Below are positions 54,891 through 64,000 of a DNA stretch of 64,000 bases, in pieces. Source of the stretch: Ambrosia x helenae (lineage: Eukaryota > Streptophyta > Magnoliopsida > Asterales > Asteraceae). A program made the position numbers and the translations under genes. Below the pieces are notes generated by a model. That model had not been told where the DNA came from. It did no database searches and was given only the letters and a program-made list of their open reading frames with translations. Location: assembly GCA_030844895.1 (NCBI GenBank), contig CM061227.1:107354659-107418658 (forward strand). Reading direction: 5' to 3'. Every line of letters begins with the position of its first letter. Position 1 is the first letter of the stretch.

Positions 54891-55142
54891 TATGGGGAGG
54901 CGTGCAAGAGAGTGGAGGGAATTTAAATTTTTGTGACACAAAATCATGACATTCATTTGTGTTTACCGTCTTGTTTTTTTAGTTTATGACGGAAAATTGT
55001 TGACACACAGAGAAAAACGTCAAGAATTTAATAGTTTTTATCAAATATGACACTTTTTTTATGACATGCACTTTTTTATGTCATTAAATACATGTATGTC
55101 ATAAAATGAATGTCAAGGAAAGGTGTTTTTCTAGTAGTGTCC

Positions 55143-56057
55143 GTTAGTTTTTCTAATTAAGTTTTGATAAAATGATTAAAATGCCCTATAATTACTAGAT
55201 ATTCTTATAACTAACTCTATTTTATTACAAGGATAATTTTTGTAATCTATTGAAATTAAAATGATCTATTAATATTATAAATACATACAATTTATAAATT
55301 ATAAAAATATACTAAATTAAATTATCTCCACGGCCATTGCTGTCACGCGTTATCTATATTTGACAAGGTCGTCTACAGGGGCAGACCTACAATGTCGCCA
55401 AGGTGGGCGGGTGCCCCCTTACCAAAAAAATTTGAAGTGTTATCCATGAGTTAAAAATTCGAATGCCCCCTATAAAATTTGCAATCGCACCCTTTGAGCT
55501 TTCACCACTGTGATAAAGAAGTGAAGCAAAAAAGAAAAAAAAGAGCAATTGTTTGCAGAGGGTTGAAGAAAACTAATGGAGATTCAGATTGAAGGAGATG
55601 ATGGTTTTTGTGAACTCTTTATTTTATTTAAGTAGAGGTAGGTGGTTATTAAGTAAGGGAAAATGTGCGTATGCTATAGGCAGATAATAGAACAAACCCC
55701 TTTCTTTTTTTATATTAAATTATTAACCTTCAAATTTATAGGTACAAGTGATACATATTTATGTACCCTATTTAAATGAATGAAGAAATTATAATTTCAT
55801 TATATCATATATAAAAAATAATTAGCTACTTTAAGGTTTAAGTGAAGCTTGAATTCTAGGTACTGTTTGAATGGTGATTACTTTTTTGTGATATGTTTAT
55901 AGATTATTATTATTAATCTGAAGTTTTTATTCATAAATTGTCGTATTTATATTATGTATCTTTTAAATTCTAATGACAATGGTGTTTTTTCCTATTATTG
56001 TATCGTATATATGTTAGGTAACATATGAAAACGATAATGTTTCTTTATTATTGTTAG
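55143..56057. other. No gene recognised; possible MITE fragment
   Basis: AT-rich. The stretch 55376-55510 (CAGGGGCAGACCTACAATG...GAGCTTTCACCACTG) looks like a degraded hAT MITE of the 'GGGGCAGAC' type, but no TSD was found. Nothing else. Confidence 0.35.
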
Positions 56058-56070
56058 TATTATTGAGTAG

Positions 56071-56182
56071 TTTTTTTTTTTGAACGGCAAATTTCTTCTC
56101 CTTGTGGGACTTGAACCCATGACCTCCCCTTTAGGTGTTCCTAGAAGCTTTGCTTCTACCATTGGGCCACCAACCCCAATAA
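56071..56182 (-). mobile_element. Short tRNA-derived SINE on the minus strand
   Basis: Flanked by a 13-bp TSD TATTATTGAGTAG (56058-56070 and 56183-56195). Read on the minus strand: GGTTGGTGGCCCAATGGTAG (A-box-like TGGCCCAATGG), then GGTCATGGGTTCAAGTCCC (B-box-like), and an A-tail at the 56071 end. About 112 bp, so it is a short family or a 5'-complete, truncated copy. A different SINE family from the one at 5848-6076. Confidence 0.85.
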
Positions 56183-56195
56183 TATTATTGAGTAG

Positions 56196-57917
56196 TTAAA
56201 TGTATTAGAAGTTTAGAACATTTAATAACTAGTATTATACTCGTCTGCTGGGATGGGTTCCTAAAATTTACAGTATTCAAACTATGCATATATTGAAGAT
56301 TCCAACACCGTCTTATCCAACTGCAATTAGCAGACGCAGAAATTGATTAATTCTCATGCATGCCAACTCAAATTTTGTATTTAGTTGGCACAAGGTAACA
56401 TCTTTGCTTCGTTGGGTATAATCCGAAAATTTTTAGGGAAAAAAACAATAACAAAATATATTTAAATATGTAATGACTGTTATAACTTTAAATGAATAAC
56501 GGAAGAAATAAAATGACCACAATTTTATTTCTCGCAATAACTTAAAGTTATGCCATATATTATTATGTTCTTCATAACAAACAACAAAATAATCAATCTT
56601 TTTTGGATTTCTTACAACTCCATGTAATTATAACGAACCAAAAGTATTTATGTTATTATGTCATGGTTTACTTACCATTGTTTTATGTGTTACGCATATA
56701 CTAATCAATTAATAAATGAGACTATGTATTATTCTAAGGACCATAGTTGTCAAAAGTCATCGCCTCTTGCGCCTAGGCCTATTTTCATGCGAGAGGAGGC
56801 CATTTCGCCTTAAGTAGAGGCAATTGCGCTTTAATTCTACAAGTGATGGTTTAGGCGTAGATTCCGGCAAGATTCCCAAATTTCTGGGAGTTTCACGCCA
56901 AAATATCTAAATATGGCTAGATTCTAGTCATATTTCTATTTTTATCTAATAAAACTACTTTTATACACAAACACTAATAATGTAAGACTTTTGATACTAA
57001 TAAGTTGATATTAAATGTTATATAATAACTTTTGTTTATTTTATAACAAATCAAATTACAAAATACAGTTTGTACATGTTTAATAATTATAATTGTAGTT
57101 TTGAGGAGTTTTAAGACTTCGTTGAACTTCATACTCTGTAGTGCTTCCTAAAATGAATTATTTCCAAAGGTATGCCTAAAATCACTAATTAGCATTGTTA
57201 CGGTTGCATGTATTACACGTATCTCAGCTAAAGGTCTACAACACAAAATTAATTAATACAAAGGGAATGACTAACGGTGAAAATTTGCCCCATGTTACAT
57301 ATACTATATAAATTTACGTTTCTTCCCATTTGCTCAAATGGATAGAAGTTAAAAACTTTAATAACGCATCCAATGATTCAAACGACCAAAGTCATATAAA
57401 GTGAATCATAAAGGACAAATCTTCTTAGCCGTCTTCTTTGACGTTTTAGGTTGTTCTGTATGGGATTTATATTAACGGTGCAATATTGATTTGAGTTATG
57501 CCATTGCTCTGAGCTTAAAATATGCTCTTTCTACCAATGTTGAATGTATCCTCTGTAAATGAAACATGTCCAACATGCATAATAACAATATAGCTATAAA
57601 TAAGACAAGTCAAATGGTTTGAATTCCAAATGGTGTCTTGAATCAGCTTGACGTAACAATTTATTTACAAAGAGATTGAATTAAGAAAAGAATTGAATGA
57701 CTACCATAGGATGTGCAGCGTTATCATGCTGACACGTGATCTATGGAACACCAATATCAAGCCAAACAACCATTCTTGCACAGAATTCAACATATGCTTT
57801 AGTGGCATCTCCATAGGATTACACATTCCCACTCATTCTCAACCTGGATGTGTCATACTTATATGATATGTATATACATAAAAGTCACTAACCACTACTT
57901 GGATTATTTGATAGAGA
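56196..57917. other. No gene recognised; AT-rich intergenic sequence
   Basis: A block at about 56750-56890 (TTGTCAAAAGTCATCGCCTC...AGGCGTAGATTCC) has GCCTAGGCC/AGGCG motifs common in degraded plant MITEs. Otherwise I see no gene, RNA or repeat that can be supported. Confidence 0.35.
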
Positions 57918-57957
57918 TGGCAAGTTTAGCAGGGTACAACACAGGTGGAAGCCCTAT

Positions 57958-58345
57958 AACCCTAAACCCCATACAACTCATTACCCCATCTGGCGGTCTG
58001 GCACGTTCTGACCCAAACCAAAATGACCACTTTTTTTAAAAAGTCCATTCTGACCCATACCCAGTTTGGTTGGAAGCCTTTAGACCTAAATCCGCTACAA
58101 CCCGTTACCTCGTTTGGCGGTCTGGGCCCATTCTGACCTAAATCAAAATAACCATTTTTTTTAAACAGACCATTTTGACCCGTACCCAGTCCGGGCCGAA
58201 CCCATTCAGACCTAAACCCTATATGACCCATTATCTAAACTGATGGTTTGAACTCGTTTTGATCCAAACCAAGATAACCATTATTTTAAACAATCCATTT
58301 TGATTTGTACCCAGTTTGTTCTGAACCCATTCTAACACGAACCTA
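57958..58345. repeat. Tandem repeat, about three 124-bp units
   Basis: Each unit reads roughly ...CCTAAACCC..ACCC(A/G)TTA...TGGCGGTCTGG...CATTCTGACC...AAATAACCATTTTTTTAAA..CCATTTTGACCC(G/A)TACCCAGT. Unit starts are near 57958, 58081 and 58205; a fourth partial unit begins near 58332 and is interrupted by the MITE, with ACCCGACCCGTCC continuing after it. Confidence 0.75.
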
Positions 58346-58357
58346 GACGATCTATTA

Positions 58358-58650
58358 CTGTTGACTTTGCTAACTATTGATGAAGTAGTCAAACTACTGA
58401 TGAAGTGGTTAACCGCCGAGGAAAGAAACTGCCGATGAAGTGGTTAACCACTGATGAGGTAACTAATGATGAGGAAAGCAAACATCTGATGAAGTTCAAA
58501 CCTCTGATGACAACAGCTGTTTAAGTGATAACTTCTGAAGACTTAATCTACTGATAGCTAGTTAGTTAGAGTTTTGTTAATGTCCGTTAGTTAGTTAGCT
58601 TTCATCGTCAATAGTTTGACTACTTAATCAGTAGTTAGCAAAGTCAACAG
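58358..58650. mobile_element. Tourist-like MITE, 293 bp, TTA target
   Basis: The terminal inverted repeat is about 48 bp: CTGTTGACTTTGCTAACTA at the left and its inverse TAGTTAGCAAAGTCAACAG at the right. TTA flanks both sides (58355-58357, 58651-58653). The interior has short direct repeats of GATGAAGTGGTTAACC. TTA duplication and size fit a PIF/Harbinger-derived MITE, although the terminus does not start with the usual GGG. Confidence 0.8.
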
Positions 58651-58905
58651 TTACCCGACCCGTCCATGCATACGTAAAAACTAATTGAGATCTATCTTTT
58701 CATAAACTAAGAAGCCTTCAAGCTAACAATAAAAAAAAGAGTAACAACCACAAAAAACTAAGTAGTAAAGAATAAAATAACACAAATATTTGTCTTATAA
58801 CATACCCACTTTCACTATTGCAAGTAAAGGACTTTAAACATATTCTTTCATTAATAATTCCCGTTTTTTAAGTGTATTCTCTTCTGAGTTAGGAAGAACC
58901 TATTA

Positions 58906-59304
58906 TATATCAGCACAAATCATGGATCATCGTGAATCAAGGAAAGTTAACATAATTTGGAAACTTGTTCAAATGGCTAATTACATGCTAGAGTCAATAT
59001 TTGGTAGTTAATTATTTTATAAATCTCCTTTATCTATCTCATGAGTATTTCCATTCATTGTAAATACTTGGCCTATAAATGCCAAACACACCAGGATTAC
59101 ATTTTATTCATACTAACATATATGACATTTATAGGCCAAGTATTTTTAAGGAATGTAAACATTCTCAAGAGAGATATAAAGAGAGTTATAAAAGAATTAA
59201 TTACCAAATATTGATTATAGCATGTAATTAGCCATTTGAACGGGTTTCCAAATTCTGTGAATTATTCGTGATTGATGATGATCCATGGTTTGTGCTAATA
59301 TATA
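58906..59304. repeat. Large imperfect inverted repeat, two arms of about 180 bp
   Basis: Left arm 58906-59083 and right arm 59123-59304 pair as inverse copies with about 80-85% identity by eye; the loop is about 40 bp. Shared blocks include TCAAATGGCTAATTACATGCT, ATATTTGGTA and ACTTGGCCTATAAATG. The TATAAAT words at the inner ends point toward each other. Left arm (plus) and right arm (minus) each contain a short frame starting MDH..SR (about 29 codons, the second with a stop). No TSD is clear, so it may be a foldback transposon or an inverted duplication able to make double-stranded RNA. 59305-59613 shows nothing. Confidence 0.75.
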
Positions 59305-59613
59305 AAAAGTCTTGGCATTAGACAGAAGTAATATTAAAAAATAATCAAAAAAGCTAGATGAACCTAAAAAAAAAAGTCTTTTACACAAGACAAAAAATAG
59401 CATTAGAAGATGAAAAAGAAATCAACAAAAAAATAACATTATAACTACCCTTAACCAAAGTATTAGCTGTATTTGAATTTAAACATCCCATTTGCATATC
59501 ATGACAAAAGGTATGCACCTCTAGTTGCAACCTGATGCATATTTCTTGTGTCAATCATGAGGCAAAGTGTACTCACTTGCATAAATTTGTTTTTTATTTT
59601 ATTATTGAGATGT

Positions 59614-59729
59614 CATGTGCTTGGTGCTAATACTTAACTTAAACGAACAACATTGATTTACATTGATCAGTAGATAGCCATGTGCTTGGTGCTAATACTT
59701 AACTTAAACGAACAACATTGATTTACATT
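59614..59729. repeat. Perfect 51-bp direct repeat, 65-bp spacing
   Basis: CATGTGCTTGGTGCTAATAC...GATTTACATT occurs at 59614-59664 and 59679-59729 without mismatch, so the duplication is recent. 59730-60065 has no recognisable gene. Confidence 0.85.
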
Positions 59730-60065
59730 CAGCAATGACTTGATCTATCTATCTATTAAGAGGAAAAACTACAAGCCTACTACCAAATCCATTTTATCCC
59801 AAGATGCTCAAGTGATCTCATGTTATCCACATTAATTAATTTCATACCCTTACCATTACAATGTGTATTAGCCTTTTACCTATCAAATTAACCCCTTCCT
59901 ATTAGCAAGATAAGCTGAACTACAAACTTAACTGCTACCCCTGTACCCATTAATATAGCAGTGATCACATTTGTACATAAGCAATAACTCAATGAGCAAA
60001 CACATAGCATCTATATACAACTTCAAACATATTCCTAAACCAGCATATAAATAGGAAGCAACTAC

Positions 60066-60378
60066 CTTGCATTAGTTGGAGTAAAAAGACTCCCTTGTTT
60101 CTTAATCTTTCCAACACGAACCGATGCGAGAGGAATACACAAATACCTCGCGAGCAAACCGACTTCCGATGGCTCAAAATGCTGCCAGCCAAACCAACAT
60201 AAGTAAATTTCACTTAACTATAGTTCTTAACACTAGACTGTACTAAACATTATGATTCAATAACTGATACCTGGCTTAAATTGCCTTGAAGTTATGATGT
60301 TCATAAGCTCCTCTTTTGTGATGACGGTTCGCTTGGCCGATTGAAAGAACAAAAGCGTGTCGAAGAGCTTAGGTAATC
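60066..60378 (-). pseudogene. Two exon-like blocks of an unidentified gene
   Basis: Block A (60378-60271), between ATTGCAG and a GTATCAG donor, reads LPKLFDTLLFFQSAKRTVIT and on to KEELMNIITSRQFKP. Block B (60181-60066), between GGCAG and GTAGTT, reads HFEPSEVGLLARYLCIPLAS and on to KIKKQGSLFTPTNAR. Codon use and splice sites look real, but the blocks do not join in phase. The first has a faint resemblance to the C-terminal region of the replication licensing factor CDT1 (F.S...ITK.EL...I); I would not rely on it. Probably a captured or decayed host gene fragment. Confidence 0.35.
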
Positions 60379-60689
60379 CTGCAATCATTTGTTTCCTCCA
60401 TTTAGCCTATGAGACTTATGGATTCTTTTCTTCTAATGCTTTAAATTCATTTGCTCGAATCTGATATAATTCACCAATCATAAAATGCAAACACACTTTA
60501 GTATATTCACATATACAAGGTTCAGTCCAATGACTCAAATAATGTGCATATGATTTAAAACATGACTTTACCGATTCTAAGAGGTTATCTGAGAGGACAT
60601 CATTATCATCATCTGCCCCGACACGCTCCCATCACATGCACATCAAGAGCCACTTGCCACCGTGTAACCGTGTTCCATTGCATCAACAG

Positions 60690-60690
<1 letters not shown>

Positions 60691-60787
<97 letters not shown>

Positions 60788-60797
60788 CATTATTATC
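60691..60797 (+). repeat. TTA microsatellite, about 33 units
   Basis: An uninterrupted TTA tract with one TCA near its end. In one frame on the minus strand it would encode about 34 Asn within a 129-codon frame (60609-60998); because every frame is a homopolymer here, I do not call a gene. 60999-61234 has nothing recognisable. Confidence 0.9.
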
Positions 60798-61399
60798 ACG
60801 ATCAGCAAGTTGGATATCACCGACACTAGTGGTTACCGGTGACGAATAATCGTTCGATTGTTCTTGTTCATGTTGATCCACCTCTGTAGCATTATTAGGA
60901 ACGGAGACCACCATCATCAGAATCAATGGAGACGTTGATGGTTCTGGTGATAAGAAGTTTAGCAGGGTACAACATAGGTGGAAGTCCAATAACCTCACAA
61001 TTAACCGCCAGAAATCAGGAAAAAAAAATGAAGAGTGGGGAAGTTATTCAGCGAAAAAAGGGCATCAACAAGTAACTGCAATGGTAAAAAAAATTGCCAA
61101 ATTTGAAGAATAACCGCCTAATTATTATGGTCAGGATTTAATCTCAGCTCTAACCGTTTTAATCCGACGGTGGAGATTAATGTAAAAACGGTTATAAGTG
61201 GCAAAATTAGCGGTTACTACCTTGGTGAACAATATCTATCTATACTAATAAAGGAGTAACTAGGGTGACACATGTCCCCCTCCTAGAGCTCCTCATCAAG
61301 ATTTAACACATGTCAATCCCATTTTCGTCCAACCCATACCCGAATTTAAAATATGACCCGGATCCTTTATCAAAACCCACGCACAAAACAAAAACATCA

Positions 61400-62173
61400 C
61401 ACCTTTCTAATCCTAATCGCCGCTATCAAAAACAAAACCCTAACAAACCTCCTCTTCAATCGCCTCTTTCAAACCCATTCAATCTATCTAATTGCTTCAA
61501 CATCCTTCTAAACATCCACCATTATTCAAACAACTATTCAGTTTCCGATTGAATCCAAGGTATGCATCGGCCACCTATAACTTCATATCATTTTACATAC
61601 AAATTACTCGCATTTATGCTTTAATCTGATTTTTTATTAGGTTTTGAGGCATTCACGTTCATGATTTAGGCGTTCAACTTCCTGGAAGATTTCGTGGTTG
61701 AAGGTATGTTTAATTTTTTTTTTTTTTTAGGTTCAATCTTTCATTGCCTTCATAGTTTTTCCATTTTTTTACGGATATAATATATTAATATAATCTTTTT
61801 TGTGTTTTATCCGATTATTACATGGTTTGTTGATGTTTTGTTTATTTTTTTTTTTTCCGATTATGATTCAATCGATTTTGCCCAAAGTGTTTTTTTCCAG
61901 TCTTTAGTTAGATCTATATGTCTATTCAGCCATTGAATAGATTCACATAGATGACGTTCGTAGGTTGTAAAATCAAGTCATTTCGTTTGTTATCCAGACT
62001 GCTAATACCTTTCATTTTTATCCTTCAATTATTTGATGTATGTGGCTATTCAGTCATTGAATAGCTTCACATAGATTATTGTTTATTAATACACTCTGTT
62101 CACAATTTTTGCAGGTAATCCATTTGTCTCTATACCTTTCTTCTGTTCAAAGTATATACGTTACTTTGAAAGT
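61400..62173 (+). promoter_or_regulatory. Putative 5' untranslated exons of the B3 gene
   Basis: Splice-like junctions suggest three leader exons: one ending at 61559 (AATCCAAG before GTATGC), one at 61641-61703 (after TTTTTATTAG, ending GGTTGAAG before GTATGT), and one from 62115 (after TTTTTGCAG) running into the coding exon. The TATA box and transcription start are not clear. Confidence 0.45.
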
Positions 62174-63524
62174 ATGGCATATCGAAAGGGAAACCAATTC
62201 TTTGTCGTTGTACATGACCCTTCTTCCTTACAATTGGTAAGATATATTTTTTTTAATATTTACTTATTTTATGACTTTAACATAAACTTTGATAATTGCA
62301 TAGCCTTATTTAATTTACCAATTATGTGCAGCCCATTCCTAGATCAATGAACAACTTCTTTAGGGCAAACAATCTTTGTAACACTAATGTTATCATTAGG
62401 ACTAATGAAGGTCATGATTGGTCCGTTCGTGTCAAAGCGGTTGATGATTCTTTTTGTTTAACTAATGGATGGTCTCGGGTTGTTCGTGATTTATGCTACG
62501 GCATATTATTTGCTGTTTTTGATTATATAGGCCATTATACATTTATGATGCGATACTACAATCATTGTCCCTCTAATCAATTAACAAATTCATTTTGCAA
62601 GATGATTGATCATGAAATAGTTGGTCCAATGGTATGTTTTCCTTTTTATTTATTATCTTTTGAAGTTTTCCCTTAACATAGATGTAACAATATTTTGATT
62701 TATGTTCAGGTGTTACCAATGTCATTTGCCGAAAGGCACTATGCTGTAGGTCTACCTTCTAATCCTGTTAAGCTATTTGTGACTAACAGTTATCAATGGG
62801 ATGTAACCCTTAAAAAAATTGGTTCCAAGTACTGTTTTACTGTTGGATGGGCCAAATTTCTTGAGGATCTTCGTCTGGAAATTGGTGATTTTATTTGTTT
62901 TGATTTTAATGATACTACACGTTTCAATATAATTACTTTTAGCAAGACTGGTCGGCAGATGCTTTTACATAAACTACTTACAGACAAGATATCATCTTCC
63001 CAAAACATATTGCCTACCCATTATTTGACATTCTATAACGAATCAGATTTTCTGACCTTTACTTCTACTATCACCGAAGAACTGGTACAGTTTATTTTTT
63101 CTTCACAACATCAATTTTATTATTCTAAAATTCTAATTTCATTTTACTTTTGTTGTAGATAATACCATATGAAGTTGCTCACATTGCTGGGTTAAATGAA
63201 ACCTTAGAAGTTACAATTAAATTTGTCGATGGATTTTCATGGACAAGGCCCGTCATTATCAATTTCGACGGTACTTCTACCCGGTAATGTTTTATTTTTG
63301 TATACTTTTCTTCATTTTCAATTTATAAGTGTTTGTAATATATAAATTTTACTTTATTTTTAATATTAATCTATAATTTGTTTACAAGGTTTATTGTTGA
63401 TGGATGGCGTTACTTGATTCAAGCCGAAGAAATTTCAATAGGCGATGCTTGTGTCTTCAATTGGTGTGCAATTAGTCGTAAGCTTTTAGTTCATAAGGTT
63501 CCTATACCAGAGGTAATAAACTAG
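62174..63524 (+). CDS. Multi-B3-domain protein (REM-type), five coding exons, possibly incomplete
   Basis: B3 domains bind DNA in plant transcription factors; REM-type proteins carry several. Exons: 62174-62236 (MAYRKGNQFFVVVHDPSSLQ), 62332-62631, 62710-63084, 63159-63283 and 63389 onward. All join in frame at GT-AG sites. Domain 1: LPIPRSMNNFFR...CLTNGWSRVVRDLCYG. Domain 2: VLPMSFAERHYA...YCFTVGWAKFLEDLRLEIGDF, the best match. Domain 3: IIPYEVAHIAG...FIVDGWRYLIQAEEISIGDA. Each domain start coincides with an exon start, so the gene grew by duplicating whole exons. The last exon either reads on to TAG at 63522-63524 (..VPIPEVIN) or is spliced at GTAATA (63513) to a further domain outside the window; the regular pattern makes the second plausible. 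Total shown about 330 aa. No other domain or localisation signal is obvious. Confidence 0.8.
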
Positions 63525-64000
63525 AGTTTATTTTAAATACTTCTGTTATGTGCCTGTCATTGTTATTTCAAATAAAGTTTTAATAAAATATTTTGTTGTT
63601 GATGTTTTACTTTTTTATTATGTCTTTTATTTTAATTATAACTTTACATTTTTTTAACAAATTAAATATAGCAATTATCATTATGGTAACCCAATTATAG
63701 GTTTGACCAACTATTTATAAAAATTATTAGTTGCGTTTTTTATGTTTGACTTACCAAATTTTGGTAAGTCATTAAAAATTTTCCTTATTTTTACCCTACA
63801 ATAAATACGATTTATGTTATTTAAGTTTATAATATTTGCTGATTTTATGGGCATAATTTTACCTTAAGTCAACCATACTATAAATACTATAGTACGGTAT
63901 TAAAGATTTTACTTAAATGTTTCTTTTTTTAAAAAAAGTCATATTTAGAAAGGTAATTATTTCAGCCATATTATAGGTTTGACTACATAATTAATAAACG
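63525..64000 (+). other. No further exon recognised; AT-rich with a partial direct repeat
   Basis: ATTATAGGTTTGAC occurs near 63696 and again near 63972, each within similar AT-rich context about 277 bp apart, perhaps a diverged tandem duplication cut by the window end. No B3-like coding block was found here. Confidence 0.4.

Larger units (their letters stand above)
38863..55139 (-). mobile_element. Large CACTA transposon (16.3 kb) with nested elements and gene fragments
   Basis: Left end CACCACTAGAAAAAAG and right end (read inward) CACTACTAGAAAAACACC match apart from one base in the first 13. A 3-bp TSD TCC lies at 38860-38862 and 55140-55142. Both subterminal 500-600 bp are dense in TGACAC / GTGTCA / TTATGACA motifs (38885-39480 and 54940-55130), shared between the ends. 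No En/Spm TNP2-type transposase is recognisable in the remaining sequence, so it is non-autonomous. Cargo on the minus strand: exon-like blocks at 51064-51144, 49264-49315, 40220-40330 and 39692-39970. Later insertions: non-coding LTR element (40367-49053), copia inside that, and Harbinger (51298-53118). Its own sequence amounts to about 5.8 kb. Confidence 0.85.
61239..64000 (+). mobile_element. Helitron-like 5' terminus; element continues beyond the window
   Basis: TCTATACTAATAAAGGAG starting at 61239 (or TCTATCTATACT at 61235), preceded by A, fits the 5' end of plant Helitrons (TC start, TCTATACTA..TAATAAA, insertion between A and T). Helitrons have no TSD or inverted repeats, so the other diagnostic parts, a 3' hairpin and CTRR end, would have to be to the right of 64000. 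No Rep or helicase is visible in this part. The B3-domain gene starts 0.9 kb inside and runs in the same direction. Confidence 0.45.

Noticed and set aside
57962..58231. 89-codon minus-strand repeat protein
   Set aside because: Open because of the 124-bp tandem units; the repeated residues change freely with indels between units.
60609..60998. 129-codon minus-strand frame with about 34 consecutive Asn
   Set aside because: The length comes from the TTA microsatellite, which is open in several frames; flanking residues match no family I know. A shifted small-exon gene is possible but not supportable.

Overview
This is plant nuclear DNA: AT-rich, intron-containing, and filled with LTR retrotransposons, CACTA, hAT, Mutator-like and PIF/Harbinger elements and tRNA-derived SINEs. 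The element families, a heavy-metal-associated isoprenylated plant protein (HIPP) and a plant-specific B3-domain gene fix it as an angiosperm. A eudicot such as a member of the Asteraceae is my guess from the look of the families, not something the sequence proves. Only two loci look like possible host genes: an HIPP-like gene at 38.1-38.5 kb and a multi-exon B3-domain gene at 62.2-63.5 kb. The second probably lies inside a Helitron.

Layout. 0-2.4 kb: retroelement debris (a tRNA-Asp-type primer site) and a 21-bp minisatellite. 2.4-6.9 kb: an LTR element on the minus strand whose interior holds a small CACTA element and a hAT element, the hAT itself holding a SINE; target-site duplications (TSDs) are visible for all four. 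6.9-9.4 kb: a TA microsatellite, a MITE, a Mutator-like foldback element, and a PIF/Harbinger element carrying only the accessory Myb-like ORF1. 9.4-13.1 kb: no gene, degraded repeats. 13.07-36.37 kb: one Ty1/copia element on the minus strand with matching LTRs and a CTCAT TSD, split by two more minus-strand elements: a gag-only Ty3-type element (16.5-24.7 kb, in the integrase) and a Ty3 chromovirus of Tekay type (26.3-34.9 kb, in gag). 36.4-38.9 kb: the HIPP-like gene downstream of two foldback/MITE sequences. 38.86-55.14 kb: a 16-kb CACTA element (TSD TCC) with no recognised transposase. It holds remnants of an Ulp1-like peptidase, an exon resembling the start of the chloroplast outer-envelope protein OEP61, a non-coding LTR element that itself contains a complete-length but frameshifted Ty1/copia element, and a PIF/Harbinger element with only the transposase. 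55.1-61.2 kb: SINE, tandem repeats, a Tourist-like MITE, a large inverted repeat and exon-like debris. 61.24 kb to the end: a Helitron-like 5' terminus followed by the B3 gene.

Relative ages from LTR mismatches counted by eye: outer copia about 4 in 759; Tekay-type about 8 in 1,628; gag-only element about 6 in 2,570; copia inside the CACTA 2 in 613; its non-coding host 1 in 281. All are recent insertions, and the order agrees with the nesting where it can be tested. No complete autonomous element is present: each lacks a component or carries breaks, so any movement would need enzymes from elsewhere.
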